This document shows, in pieces, positions 48,318 through 60,906 of a stretch of 64,000 bases of DNA. The DNA lies in contig MU405238.1 of assembly GCA_022836615.1 (NCBI GenBank), positions 62,001 to 126,000 of the forward strand, given 5' to 3'. Position numbers and translations under genes: made by a program. This DNA comes from Annulohypoxylon bovei var. microspora. Lineage: Eukaryota; Ascomycota; Sordariomycetes; Xylariales; Hypoxylaceae. Positions within the stretch are counted from its first letter, which is position 1; every line of letters starts with the position of its first letter. The notes under the pieces were generated by a model. The model saw only the letters and a program-made list of their open reading frames with translations. It had not been told where the DNA came from and did no database searches.

Positions 48318-48552
48318 TTGGATTCTAAATTTAGATAGTCGCCAAGTGTTGCGTGTTAGATCCGGCGAAGGGCTATTATATAGCCTCTAGATAGATTTGG
48401 AAGGAAAAAAAAAGGCTCGAACTAGAGCTTTGCTCCGAAACACTTCTTGATGCATCTCAAGTGATGTGTACCTAGATATTTGATCGTAGCCGGACTTCAT
48501 AATAGGCGCGAACTAGGTCTCTTGTGAATTTTATTATGTTGTAATAGTAAAA

Positions 48553-50304
48553 TTACTCACCGGTCTCACCGGTCTTTTGCGCTGCTAACAGTTGACTTTG
48601 CAAACCCTTCTTCCCCACATTCATAGCCCTTTCTAGCTCCCGCTCTTCCTCTCTTAGGACGGCCTTTCCGTATTCTAGCTGTCGTTTTTGTCGGCGCTTC
48701 TCCTCGGCTACGATGCGCTCGCGCTCCTCGAGCGCCTTCTCTCGTTTTCTTCGCTCCTCCCTTGCCTTTTGTGCTGCATCGTCCTCTTCTATCTTATCTT
48801 CCGTAGGCGGCAATCCTAACGTCTGGATGTACGCTTCGATCAGGGGATCGCGGATTTGCGGATCTAGGCTGATGTACCGTACATCGGCGAGTATTTGGGG
48901 AGGGAGGTTTGTAAGATAAGTCGTCTGGTTGAGGGCGCGAAGGGGTACGCTCCGTAGGAGTGTAGTTAGGTCTTTCTTAAGAGTCTCCGAAGGAAGTTTC
49001 AGTCGATTAATATGCTCGCGGTACCACTTCTCGCGGTCGCGGTCGTTGAGGGCCGAATCGCGCATGGACGGTTCCTTTTTATACTTGCGACGGAATTCGG
49101 GCCAGTAGAGCTTGGGTGTCGCTTTCTGTTGCAGAAACGTGAGGTAAGGGATCTTGGGGTCCTTCTTTTCTTCCTTGGCGCGCTGCTCTTTAAGGACCTG
49201 TATCCGTTCGCGGCTCCACTCTTCCCAGATTTCCTTGCGGGCTTTCATGGTGTCGAGCACGGTATATCGCGAATCGTCGATGATGCGGCCTTCCTCGATT
49301 AGCTTCTCCCACGGCGAGTAAGGATTGATGCCGTAGTCATTTAGCAAATCTTTAAATAGCTCTTTCGCGTCGGTATCGGAGAGGGGCAGGCCCTCGGCAC
49401 CTTCTGGCCACGCGTCGGGGTTCCCATCGTCGTATTCGCCGGGGTCAAGACCATAATCGTCGCCCATGGCTTGTAGTTGGTAGGCAAAATCGTCTTCGTT
49501 GAATTCAATTGGCATGTCACCTGCGGGTTCTTCCGTACGCTGTCGTTTCGAGTGATGCCCATCGGCATTGTCTTCGTTATCCTCCCCTTCGCCCTCATCA
49601 TCCGTAACTTCTACTTCTTCGTAATCAGAATCTAGAGGGATTTGCTCTTCCACTTCCCTAGCTGCAACCCCGACAGAAACTTCTCGTTGAGTTTCCGCAG
49701 ATATGGGTTCCTCGGTGGTATTTGCTCCCTCGCCCTGGGTCCCGGCGGCCTTCTCCCTGGCGCCCTTGATATCTAATTCTAGCACGCCCTTCATTATCTT
49801 CTCAGGTATCCTCCAGTAACTTGCGTTCTTCACGGGGTTATACGCGAACCGCCGACCGTACTTGGTGTACACTAGTAGCCACGGCTCGCAACCCGGAATC
49901 GCAACCTTGGACTTTGGCTTGTCGGTCGGTTGTGGGCGTGGGCGATCCCCTCTCCCATCGGGCGTCCCACGATGCCCGCCACGCCCCCCATGCTGCTGCT
50001 GTTGCGCTTGGCGTTGTCGCGACGGGTCATACTGGGCGAGGAAGGCGTTCGCAGCCGCAGGATCGGAGAGTTGGGGTACGGTCGAGTACTGGAAGAAACT
50101 CGCGTGAGGGTCTTGGGGAGGAGGCCGAGTGGGTTGAGAAATAGCTCCTAGTGTTGGAGCTGGTGAGTTAGTTGGTCGTTGATACGTTGATTCTTTTGTG
50201 GTTGTGTTGTAGTAGTAGGTGTGACCGGTGGGAGCTTTATGCTCTGTCCATTCAGGAGGTAGAGATGGGAGATTTGGGGACGGTTTATACGTTGATTTCA
50301 ACAT
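48553..50304 (-). CDS. URN1: WW/FF-domain pre-mRNA splicing protein, URN1/TCERG1-like
   Basis: Single exon of 583 residues from the ATG at 50304 (MLKSTYKPSPNLPSLPPEW). TTTTCAG just before it could be the acceptor of a 5' UTR intron. A WW domain sits at residues ~15-45 (LPPEWTEHKAPTGHTYYYN, then STYQRP). A second WW-like segment lies at ~140-170 (WLLVYTKYGRRFAYNPVKN, SYWRIPE). An acidic region follows, then FF domains: the clearest is LFKDLLNDYGINPYSPWEKL at ~333. A further one is around WPEFRRKYKKEPSMRD, and the ending is a long charged coiled coil (EERRKREKALEERERIV). Yeast Urn1, S. pombe Dre4 and animal TCERG1 have this WW-FF plan and act in the spliceosome and transcription coupling. Nuclear location is inferred. 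The gene is divergent from the PAP2 gene. Confidence 0.85.
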   Translation of the reverse strand: MLKSTYKPSPNLPSLPPEWTEHKAPTGHTYYYNTTTKESTYQRPTNSPAPTLGAISQPTRPPPQDPHASFFQYSTVPQLSDPAAANAFLAQYDPSRQRQAQQQQHGGRGGHRGTPDGRGDRPRPQPTDKPKSKVAIPGCEPWLLVYTKYGRRFAYNPVKNASYWRIPEKIMKGVLELDIKGAREKAAGTQGEGANTTEEPISAETQREVSVGVAAREVEEQIPLDSDYEEVEVTDDEGEGEDNEDNADGHHSKRQRTEEPAGDMPIEFNEDDFAYQLQAMGDDYGLDPGEYDDGNPDAWPEGAEGLPLSDTDAKELFKDLLNDYGINPYSPWEKLIEEGRIIDDSRYTVLDTMKARKEIWEEWSRERIQVLKEQRAKEEKKDPKIPYLTFLQQKATPKLYWPEFRRKYKKEPSMRDSALNDRDREKWYREHINRLKLPSETLKKDLTTLLRSVPLRALNQTTYLTNLPPQILADVRYISLDPQIRDPLIEAYIQTLGLPPTEDKIEEDDAAQKAREERRKREKALEERERIVAEEKRRQKRQLEYGKAVLREEERELERAMNVGKKGLQSQLLAAQKTGETGE

Positions 50305-50915
50305 ATCTGAAAACAATGGGATCGTAACAGAGATGAGAAATATTTGTTGCCGAGATGTAGAGAGGTTTAGGTACTATTTAGTGGTACTTAAAAATATGAT
50401 GTTAAGTGGTAGGTAAACATAGCGCAAGAGGTTCGCGAAAAGACCCGACAACTAAAAAAAAGTCAGCTAGTAGGTACCAACGTACCTACTTAATTGAATT
50501 TACATAGGCTCACCTAGGTGAGAATTTGGGGTTAGTTCTAGGTACATATGTACATATGTATATACTAAAATGGAAGTATCTAATATATGTATGCACAGCG
50601 CAAACGTACATAACGGCACCTGAAAACTACATGTAGGTACCTAAAGTCGAACTCCCGTCATCGTTGCCAACATTAGAACCTTATATAACCCGGGCACACG
50701 ACCTCAAATTTACCCTCGCAGCCTTGACATCTTTATTCATTTATATTTTTTTTCTTCTTTCCTGCATATGTATCTTTTGTAATCAAACCAATTTCAATTG
50801 TCCTCGCCGTCGTTCTTTGCTGTCGTGGTCCTCTTCTCTTCTAGTTCCTGTTAAGGAAATGCTGTGGAGTGTCTTTAAGGCTCTTCGTGGACGGTGACTT
50901 GCAGCTATCGTGGCA
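50305..50915. other. Divergent promoter region between URN1-like and PAP2 genes
   Basis: 0.6 kb, AT-rich in the middle with ACCTAGGT-type words and ATGTACATATGTACATATGT-like alternating sequence near 50550. A pyrimidine-rich stretch at 50730-50850 precedes the PAP2 start. No gene. Confidence 0.55.
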
Positions 50916-51910
50916 ATGACTCGGAACGGCTCTTTTCAGCAAGGAGGAATATTAGGATCTATTGCGAGGTTCTGGACTGTATGGATATACACCTCTCTCC
51001 CCTTTCCACTTCACTTCTCGAGAACATCTAGCTAGAGCTCACCTAACCGTTTCTCAAGCATTCTTATGCGCCCGACTATGTAGGATTCGCCGGTCTAATG
51101 ACGGCCTACCTCCTAATCCAATTCCTCGTCGAGCCATTCCATCGCATGTTCTATATCAACAACTTAAACATATCGTTTCCTCACGCTGAGGTCGAACGAG
51201 TGCCTGTCTGGCTTAACTTTGTCTATGCACTATTTGTCCCGCTTGGGGTTGTGTTGCTGTACAATAGCTTCGCCCGAGCCTCGTTCCATAAACACCATAG
51301 CACTATCCTCGGCCTTGCCATTGCCTTAATCCTCAGCTCGTTCCTCACCGATATTGTAAAGAACACGGTTGGTCGTCCGAGGCCAGACCTGATTGCCCGA
51401 TGTAAGCCGGCTCACGGCACCAAACCTAACGTCCTAGTGACGATCGACGTGTGCACCGAGACGAACCACCATATTCTCCACGACGGCTGGCGATCTTTCC
51501 CCTCGGGGCACTCCAGCTTTTCCTTCAGCGGTCTCGGGTACCTGGCCTGCTTCTTAGCCGGCCAATTGAGGATTTTTCGTGACAAGAAGGACCTAGGCCG
51601 CTCATTGATCTGTCTTGCCCCTCTAGTCGGGGCAACCTTGATAGCCATCAGCCGCTGTGAAGACTACCGCCATGATGTGTATGATGTTTCCGTCGGGTCG
51701 ATACTGGGATTTACGGTAGGCCTCTTCAGCTACCGCAGGTATTGGCCTCGGCTGAGTAGTCGGGAGTGTGGCGAGCCATGCCCACCTCCTGGCACGGAGA
51801 CGGAAGACAGGGAAGGTTGGAGAAGGGTTCGAGACGAAGAAGAAGGAGGGCCGATCGTAGGACGAAATGCTGGGTATGAGATGGCCAACCTGATAGGGAG
51901 TCACAGCTAA
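50916..51910 (+). CDS. PAP2-family lipid phosphate phosphatase (DPP1/LPP type)
   Basis: Two exons, 50916-50978 and 51059-51910, with an 80 bp intron that has a clear CTAAC branch site; 304 residues. The first exon (MTRNGSFQQGGILGSIARFW) joins HSYAPDYVGF, the typical start of fungal PAP2 proteins. All three phosphatase motifs are present: KNTVGRPRP, PSGHSSFS and SRCEDYRHDVYD (SRx5Hx3D). About six hydrophobic helices are seen, and the C-terminal tail is polar. The family dephosphorylates diacylglycerol pyrophosphate, phosphatidate and similar lipids in internal membranes. Which substrate is used cannot be read from sequence. Confidence 0.93.
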
Positions 51911-53339
51911 CACGTGTTTACTAGATGATCGAATCGGAGAGACTTAAAAGGACATAGCAACATTAACATCCAAATTGTGACTTGTGCGAAATATTGGATA
52001 TATCTCTACTAGGTACCTTGGGTATTCTATCATTTCTACCTGGGGGTTGACTAAGCCTTTCCATCATTTAAGGCGATGTTTCCTTGAAAACATGGTCGAA
52101 TTCACCTTCGAACGATTGCTAGTAATAGTAGATAATATGAAGTTGCAAATCTCAGATGAAATCGAGTTATTCTAGAGCCATACAAGATTTCCTTTAATTC
52201 TTGATACATATGATGAAGTATATAATAACCTTTATATGATGGAGTAACACTGTTTTACCTACCTAATTATTGGAGTGGAGGGTCAATATCTATACCTAAT
52301 GATGTATGGTATTGTGGCGGTATTGTGGCAGTATTATAATCTGTAGTAACTTGAGTCTTTTCACTCATTGTATTTTCGTAGGACTTCCAAGTACATAGTT
52401 ACAGTGTGGATAACATCTAAGGTACTCCGTGCGCATCTTTCTCTGTTCTTCCCTGTTGTATTAAAACTGATAACTGATATATTCACTCGGATTCACCCGA
52501 CACCATAGAGATTTGTAGGAGGAATTGTGAAGTTTAGTTTGCTTTTTCTAAGTTTTCTCTTTAACCAATCATCTTCAACGAGATAACTGCGCAAGTCCAA
52601 AGACTGTTGCCTGTCCTGCCTATCTTTTCTTGTACCCCGCTACCAGCCACCAAATTATACCCACCCTAGGAAACACCCCGGACGCTACCTAATTGTAGGT
52701 AGGTACCACAGGTTTAAGTGTGAATAGCTACTCCTCTATACTCTTGACTTAGATAGAGCTTGTTAGTGTCCACACGTTATCTAGCGTATTCTCTTAACAA
52801 TCACTATTATCCCGTCGAGTTCATTTTGAGTCAATATCACCACAGTTACTTTATGATTTCAAGGTGTAATGCGAGCACTCGTCTCGAGTCTCGAGTCCCA
52901 ATTCCCTATTCCCTTCAAAAATTTCTCTCCTTCTCTCCCCCCGCTCAACGATTTCCTCTTCTTCTTTCCTTTCCTACCCACCAACATCACATCCTCATTC
53001 CACCTCATCGTCGTTATTAAGTTCCTCCACGCATGCTATCTTCAGAAACTAAGTGCATGCACCTGAACGTCGTCTATCCTCACTCACCTGTTTTACTTCC
53101 TTAACAACTACATACCTATCATAGTCTTAGTCATCTCTGCTTCAATCTCATGTTAGATATCTCTCTACCCTTTTCACTGAATACCTAGTTAGGTACTCCG
53201 AGTTGAGTTCCTTCAATCATTGATAACTACCAATATATCATTATATCTCCTACTTACCCAAGTAGTTACCCTCCATGTGAGTTCTATCTTTGACTTTCCT
53301 TGTCGTCATCAATGCTTTTTTTTCTAATTAGAACATAGC
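51911..53339. other. Intergenic region, pyrimidine-rich leader before the dynamin gene
   Basis: 1.4 kb. The first half is AT-rich. The second half (about 52.85-53.33 kb) is strongly C/T-rich on the plus strand, as in fungal 5' UTRs, with several short upstream ATG frames. No coding gene is supported. Confidence 0.5.
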
Positions 53340-56300
53340 ATGGCACGTCTTAGTAAGGCGGTCAAACACGAGCGTCTTGGCTCGCCAGCGGCAAGCTTGA
53401 TATCAGACAACACTATGCCGCCGCCATCCCCTAGTCCACTAAAGCGGAAGACTCCTCCAACTGAATATCTGGATACCCAGTCTGTAGCTAGATCTTTCAT
53501 TAGGTCTCATGCTCGTAAGTATCCATTCTGCTTACCCTCTCAATATCTACCTAGTTAAATCTACTAATGCTAAGCCTTATCTGCCTACAGCGAGCGCTGA
53601 GACGTATCAGCGAAAGGACGATGACACAGAGCCTATTTTTATGGAAATGAGGCGCCTACCTGATAGCTTCAGAAACGGTCGGCAGGGGTCACCCGCTTCC
53701 CAGAATGCCGACGCCAGTTTTGCTCACCAGAGCTTCGCACACCCGACATTTACTGATATTGGTCTGAAGCAAAAGGCGTGCAATGACACGCTCGGTGATC
53801 TTCAGACGCTCGGCGTATCTCGTAAGTAATAGTTACCTATTCTAAGCCCTATCGTGCCTATTGACTAAATACCCTTTAGATGTGGCTGCTCTGCCCGAGC
53901 TAGTTCTCGTTGGCGACCAGTCTGCCGGGAAATCCAGCTTGATGTCTGGTCTAGCACGGGTCAACCTCCCGCGTAGCGCCGGCGTCTGTACGCGCTGCCC
54001 ACTTCATATTCGCCTAATCAGTAGCAAGATTGACCACTGGTCATGCACCGTATCTCTTCAACGAGACTATGACTTTCGGCCTTTCCCAGATCGGAAGCCT
54101 AAGACTTCAGATGTTACCGCGGCAAATCCATTCCCGCCCTGGGTTAAGATGACCCATCGGGACAGCAAGTCGTTCAAAACCATTTTCGATCCTTCCGAGA
54201 TTGAAGAAGTCCTTCGCTGGGCTCAAGTCGCGATTCTGAATCACAACCGTAACTTTGAACTTTTCATCCCCGGCGAAGGTGCCGTTACTAAAGAAACACC
54301 TCTTGATTGTAAGTCCATAGCTGCCTACTCTAAGTCGTAGTTCGCTAGTCGATAGTCGAATACCCCCTACCCAGCCATCCTTTTTATAGTCATCCTGTTT
54401 TATATATATCCTTTGCTTACTTAGGACCGCTCCAGTGGCTGCTCGCGAGACAGATGCCCAGTTCTCGCCAAATATCGTCGCCTTAGAGATAAAAGGCCCT
54501 GGGCTTCCCGATCTGAGCTTTTACGATCTGCCCGGCGTATTCCAATCACCAGAAAACGAAGAGGATGAGTATGTGGTCAAGGTCGTCGAGAAACTAACCC
54601 TGGAATATATTAAAAGGGAGAAGGCGATCATCATGTGGGCTCTTCCTATGAACGTCGACTTAGAGAATTCCACCTGCTTAGGTATTATTCGCAAGGCTAA
54701 AGCAGCGCCACGAACCATCGGCGTCATGACCAAGGCAGACCAGCTCCCCCCTCAGAATATTCCCAACTGGCTAGCTATGTTTCGGGGCGAGAAGCAGTTG
54801 GTCGGCCAGGGCTTCTTCGCCACGTCGCGACCGCCGAGTCAGCCTCTTGAGGATGCAACGAAATGGGAAGAACTCTTCTTCAATCGGCAGGTTGATGGTA
54901 ATAGCCCATGGCCGATCGAGTTCGCTGATTTCCCTGATCGCTGCGGCGTTGAGGTGTTGTTAAAGGTAAGTACCTAGTTTATGATGTAGATAACCAGCTA
55001 ACTTGTAGTAGTTCCTGTCGTGCAAGCTCACGGAAGCTTTTGCCAGAAGCCTGCCATCCATAAAGGAGACGGTTCATAGGCGTATCATTACGATCAGAGA
55101 TGAGTTGGATGCTCTCCCCGAACTTCCGGCCAATGTAGAGCACGAGGTTAAGAGGAGCCTATTTAAATTTCTAGACCAAGTGAAGACGGCTATAAGGAAC
55201 ACTGGATTTTCTTCCGAGTGGAATACGCTGAACAGCCAGTTCCAGACTTGCGTGTTCAAGATGAAGCCGACTTGCAAGGTCAAAGACTCGGAGCTTCAGA
55301 CTATCGATATTTCTGGTGTCGAGTCAGAGGCTACAACGCCAAGTCCTTCGAAGAGGCCTCGTCCCAACGACTCAACTATGCGAAATGTCTCTACGCCTAG
55401 CAGGCGTCAGCGCCAGGACAACGTCACCACGCCAGTAAAGCACGAGGAGTTCCCAGCAGGCAGTTTGTCCCGCGCATCGTCCGTCATGGGCGCGCCAGCA
55501 TCCCGGCCGAGCCCGTTCGTCAGGTTTTTCAACCGCGGTCGATGCGCCATGGACATCAAAGACATCCGTAACAGGATACTAAGAACCAAACGGCCAGGTA
55601 TGCCACGAGACCTAGTCCCGGACGAGGTTCGTGAGACTTTATGCCTAGACGCCGTGAAGAAGTGGGAGGAGCCATTAGACACTTATATCCTCAAGACAGC
55701 AGAGCTCTTAGAGATGACTGCCAACGCTGCTCTTGAGGAGTCTCTCGGGGTGTTGCGCCGTCGTTTGATCTTCAAGGATTGCCATGATCATCTGAAGCAG
55801 TTCATCGAAGAAGCAGTCGCTTCTCAGAGGGCTCGTCTCTCAGACATGTTCAATTCTGAGACGTACCAGCTCTACATGATGAATGACGATGCGTTTCACA
55901 ATTACAAAGCACAGGAAATGGGACAGCTTCAACGCGTGCGCGGGATAATTCGCCTGAAGTCTCTGACCCTGCTCGATTGGGAGTACACGGTTAAGAGGTT
56001 GGAATACATGACGGAGGAAGAAAAGATCAAAGAACGCAAGCTGCTCGATACCCACCTCCCCAAGATTGGAAAGGACCCTTACGACACTGAAATCGAGGTG
56101 GCAGGGTTTGTCCGTGGTTATTACATGAGTGCGTATTCCCAAAGACATCTTGCGATATGTGGATCTCTAGAATTGTCTCTTACCTTGCTAACTCTTTTCT
56201 ATCGGTAGTGGCCGCGGCAAGGTTTGTAGAAGGAGTAACGATGAACGTGAACTCGAACCTCTTGCGTATGTTTAGAGAGCAACAGCTGGACATGTCTCTA

Positions 56301-56646
56301 GATGAGAAGTTTCATATCTATGGTCACTCTGGTGAGTCTAATATCCCCACGCGTCATGCTGTAACGACGAAGATGGCAAACGATACTAATGGTGGTTTAC
56401 CGTCTGGCAGATCCGAGTCAGTATAATAGGTTGATGGAAGAAGACGACAGAACGGCGAAGAGGAGGCTGCGGCTCAAAGGAGAAATGGACAAGCTACTGA
56501 GGGCCATGCATAGCATCAACGAGCTGGGAAGCTTTTCTGAAGACGCCGTCGGTGCACACGCCTCTAGTGGTGTCAACGGTTCTAACCCTAACCGTTTCCA
56601 TACCACTGTCGAGTCCGACTGCGAGATGGACGATGCCGTGTTATGA
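53340..56646 (+). CDS. Dynamin-family large GTPase
   Basis: Seven exons: 53340-53514, 53591-53821, 53880-54308, 54436-54965, 55012-56128, 56209-56331, 56411-56646. All phases close to 946 residues. The N-terminal ~130 residues are disordered. The GTPase domain starts at VAALPELVLVGDQSAGKSS (G1), with the switch I region SAGVCTRCP, DLPGVF (G3) and TKADQL (G4). The middle domain follows, interrupted by a low-complexity, Ser/Pro/Arg-rich insert (~residues 530-590). A GTPase effector domain lies at the end (YYMMAAARFVEGVTMNV, LRMFREQQLDM). There is no PH or membrane domain, so it resembles the fungal Mx/Vps1-like dynamins found in many copies in filamentous ascomycetes rather than the fission dynamins. 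The 46-bp intron at 54966-55011 is the shortest accepted here, and at 54435 the downstream AG must be used to avoid a stop. Confidence 0.92.
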
Positions 56647-58220
56647 TGGAGGGTGTGATGGATTGTCTAGGCTCGATGCTAGTTTAAGAGCTGTCCTCGA
56701 TACACTCGTTTTCTTTCTTTTCATGTTGTTAATGGCTTACCGATTGGACATTCGAGTTTAGGAATACTACGGTTCAGAGTTCCGTGGTTATGGATAGGTC
56801 ATCGGGAATAAGGGAAAAGGCGATAGGACGAATTGGGACCAGGATTCCCGGAATGGTATGGCTTGCGAGTGTGTACCAATTTCTACCATGTAATAAAAGG
56901 AACGTGATGCCAACGAGGTAGACTTGGCATTCAGAATTGACTCGGAATTATGACCTCGTTTTACGCCACAAAGCCCTTTGTTTCTTATTGTGCCTAGGAG
57001 GTAGGTATAATGTACATTATATAATGCATCCTCATCTTTCTTCACCAACAGATTTGGAGATGTAATTAGCTAAAAAGAAATAGGGGGAGTAGAGTGATTG
57101 GTTGGAGGCTTGGAGCGCATTGAATTTTGGTTCCGTGTCTAGGTTTCTTCTACGCATTACCTACGAGGCATGTTTCATTCCGACTTTTGCCAATTAACCG
57201 GCCGGCCCTTTTCTAGTTTTTCTAGTCCACCATCAACTTCATTACTTTCGATGCTGCCACTGAGGTGACAGCTTGACGACCAATAGTAGTTGAGCTACCC
57301 ACTAGCTTGCCGGACCGCGCACATGCGATGGAAGATGCACCCCCGAAGTCTAGAATAGTTCATCTTTGCTTGCTATCTTCTAAATCTGGACAGATTGACC
57401 AAGGTTTTCGTGTCCCCCAGATCCGGGTAGGTAGGGTGTCGTTCGACGAAGATCGAATGACATGTCGTCGCAACTCGTCGTCCAAGTTCCATCGTGCATC
57501 ATCGCCGTCGCACATCGCATACAACCTGGGGAAACTGGTCTTTGCTGGATTTCTATCGCGTTCCATATTTGATCAAAGACTGGAGCCGCCCCCATTTTCA
57601 TCGTCACCACCATCGTCCTTAATGAACTAAATAATGTGCAAGCTACGGACCAAGCTTAAAAGCTATCGAATGCACATTCCGCAACAGCTTACGACCGCGG
57701 GCTTCCCGAAAATGACAATCCGGAGCCTTAGATGTACCATAAATCTCTTCTATTCGGATGTGAGGAGAGAGAATCTCAACTAGATCGTAGCCGGGCTGTC
57801 GGTTTGATAGGCCGCTAGTCAGCAAGACCCCAGTGGAATCTGGTCGAGGGCCGTCCCCAACTGCTACCCATCTACGATCCTCTATATATTATCCCCGCAT
57901 TATCGTGACATGCATTAGCCGTCGTTACGGTAGCGACAAGGTAAAGCCATCGAGCCTTGCTTTTCTATACGCTGGATATCTTCTTGGCGAAGGACGTAGA
58001 CGGGTGTGCTTCATTATGGTATTAATTATTAGCCGCAGCTGCGCTGCCAGCATAAAGTACTTGAATGGCATCATATCCCTCCTCACGTCGTGCATGCTTT
58101 GCGCTGCTCTGGCACATAATAGGCTTTAACTTGTCTGTCGGAACTTAATAGTTTAGCCCGCGGTCTCGATTTCAACGACTAGGTACTTTCGTGTGAGGAA
58201 GACGATACGTAGACGTCGGC
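56647..58220. other. Intergenic region; no supported gene
   Basis: 1.6 kb between two plus-strand genes. Short frames on both strands (57307-57630 +, 57833-58129 +, 57643-57825 -) show no recognisable content or splice continuity. It probably includes the 3' UTR of the dynamin gene and the promoter of the transporter gene. Confidence 0.5.
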
Positions 58221-60200
58221 ATGGTACGTCCTCGTCAGCCCGTGTCCAAGGGCCATGAGGAGGAACACGAGCAGTTGGCGCAAAGGGAAGCACCAGAATT
58301 CGAATATGTCTACTGGACCAAGGAGCCGCATCTACGGAAACTATACGCGTGGGCTTGTGTATTGATGATAGCATCTGCAACTACTGGATATGATGGGTAA
58401 GGGAAAATGTTTGATTTCTGATTTTTGATGAGTGACCGACTAATTGCTGCGTAGAATGCTAGTCAACACTTCTCAGCAAATCGATCGCTGGAAGCAATAC
58501 TTCCCCAAGACCCAGGTCGGCCCTGATAACTCTCAGGAGGTAGCCGATAGCTGGCTCGGACTCCTCGTGAATATGTTCAACATCGGGAGTATTTTGAGCT
58601 TCTTCCTGACGTAGGAATGCGCTCTTGATATCTAACTTAGATACATCGCTAACCATACCAATAGACCGTATGTTGCTGATAATTGGGGCCGGAAGACCTC
58701 TATAGCGATCGGGTGTATCTTCATGATAATTGGAGGATGTGTGTCGGCGTTCTGCAATGGATTTGAGAGTACGCGAAGGAGTTAAAACATGACAATATGT
58801 ATAGATCTGTCTGCTAACACATGATCTAGTGTTTATTGCCGGTCGTCTAATTCTTGGTTTCGGAAACAGCTTGTCGCAGATGGCTTCTCCTTTGCTTCTC
58901 ACGGAAATCTGTCACCCCCAGCATCGCGGGCCCGTAACGGCAGTTTATAACTGCTTGTGGAATCTGGGCGCTCTTCTAGTCGCCTGGGTTGGCTGGGGTA
59001 CTGCACAGATCATGAACGACTGGAGCTGGAGGTCGATCACTCTGATGCAGATCCTACCCTCGCTAATCCAGATCACCTTCATCTACTGGATCCCCGAGTC
59101 CCCGCGATATCTCATAGCGAAGGATCGTCACGATGAGGCACTCGATATATTAGCTACGTACCACGCCGGCGGCGACAAGAACGATGTACTCGTTCAATTC
59201 GAATTCCGAGAAATTAAAGAGACGATGCGGATGGAGAAACAAGTCGCACGCGCCGCCGGTTATCTTGATTTCTTGCGCACCAAGGGCAACCTATGGCGAC
59301 TGGCCATCCTCGTCTCCCTGGGTGTTATATCTCAGTACAGCGGAAACGCGCTCTTCTCGAATTACATGGATACCGTCTATGAGGGCGCGGGGATAAGGGT
59401 TCAGGACCAGAAGCTCGCAGTAAGGGCATTATTACGGCATGTCGAAATCGTCGAGCGATTGCTAACGTGGTGTTTATAGATAAGCGGTGGGAAAACGATT
59501 CTCGACCTCATCGTAACAATTATCGCCGCTCTCAACGTCGACAGGTTCGGCCGACGGCCACTCTTCCTACTATCAACATCGGGGATGGTGGTGTCGTTCG
59601 TGAGCTGGACGATTTGCGGCGCCATCTATGAGAACTCGGACTTAACTAACACGGCTTCTGGTTACGCACAGCTGGTATTTATCTGGCTGTTTGGTATTTT
59701 CTACGATATTGGCTTTTCGGGCCTGCTGATCGCTTACGCACTTGAGGTGCTCCCTTTCAAGCTGCGTGCTAAGGGTATGATGATTATGAACATCACAGTA
59801 CAGGCTATCCTCGCGCTCAGCAACCAGACAAACAGGATTGCTTGGAATAGGATGCCAAAGCATTGGAACTTTATGCTTTTCTATACCGTAAGTACTTTTC
59901 TCTCCTGAATCTTACAGACCATCCCATCTCTTGCGTTGCAATGATTGTTCCATTTAGATCAAATAAGCGCTAATCTGAAATTTTGCGTAGCTCTGGGATT
60001 TCTGTCAATTGGCATTCGTCTACTTCTTCTACGTCGAGACAAAGGGTCCTACGCTAGAGGAGATCGCATGGATCTTCGACGGCGCAGACGCTGTAGCCAA
60101 TATAGACATTCGGCAGGTCGAAAAGGAAATGCACGAGATGGACAGGGAACGGAGTATCGACTCGGCGGCTCTGTCGTCATGGGGGAAGGGGGCTGTCTGA
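58221..60200 (+). CDS. MFS sugar transporter (lactose permease/hexose transporter-like)
   Basis: Six exons: 58221-58396, 58455-58610, 58665-58768, 58830-59419, 59480-59887, 59991-60200, all in phase; 547 residues. The start MVRPRQPVSKGHEEEHEQLA is followed by a membrane core of about twelve helices. Sugar-porter signatures are present: GYDG at the end of helix 1, PYVADNWGRKTS, GRLILGFGNSLSQMASPLLL, the intracellular PESPRYLIAKDR, DRFGRRPLF after helix 8, and the closing FYVETKGPTLEEIAWIFDG. This pattern is that of proton-coupled sugar uptake in the plasma membrane. The overall reading is closest to fungal lactose/cellodextrin permease-like proteins, but substrate choice cannot be read from these motifs. 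The donor GTAGGA after exon 2 is unusual. It converges with the SDR gene. Confidence 0.92.
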
Positions 60201-60906
60201 ACTAGTTGTTTTCTTTTGTGGTTCGCCGTGGTGGGTAGTATCAATGATTAACGAATCTACGGTCTTGGCGCGATGGTTCCTGGGTACTTGAAGGTTCGTA
60301 ACATATTCGGTTCATAGGTTAGGCGTAGGGGATACCAAAAATTGGGACAGAGACTAAATAATACCAATATATTTATAATAATTTGTATCCAAGGTCAAAA
60401 CTCACCTCAACAGGTATGAACCGTCGCTCTATGACTGCCCACCTACAGGTTTTGTAGGTAGGTAGGTAACCAAGGTGGAAGTTCACGCAAGCTCATATAT
60501 TCGACATAGTAGAAAAGATAGAGGGTATAGGCCTGTGAATGTGCCATGAAGAGCCGTGTACCTGGTTTCCTGTACATATAAGTTCCAAGGTTTCCATGAT
60601 ATTCATCGAACTTATCACCCCTGGTCATCTGCACTTTGCTAGCTACCTACCCACCTAGGTAGTTAGATCCTCCCATTTATGTTGAGATCTCACATCGCTG
60701 TGTATAATAATCTCTACCTACCTAGGTACCTAACTACCTAGTTAAAAACTAGTATTGAGAGTCACCTCCAATGCCCATTCCCAACCCCGAATAAGAAAAC
60801 CCATTTCTTCGCTCACACGTTGATCCTAAATGTCGCCATGATAAGATAAAAACCCCTTGTCTTTTAGCAACTTCATGATGGATCAGGAATCAAATATGCT
60901 CCAAAG
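60201..60906. other. Intergenic region between convergent genes
   Basis: Shared 3' spacer of the transporter and the SDR. AT-rich, with a dense TACCTACCTAGGTACCTAAC cluster at about 60717-60736 and TAGGTAGGTAGGTAAC at about 60457-60472. Confidence 0.55.

Noticed and set aside
48553..50316. Longer start at 50316 for the URN1-like gene
   Set aside because: That codon is TTG; the first ATG in frame is at 50304 and is preceded by a plausible UTR acceptor.
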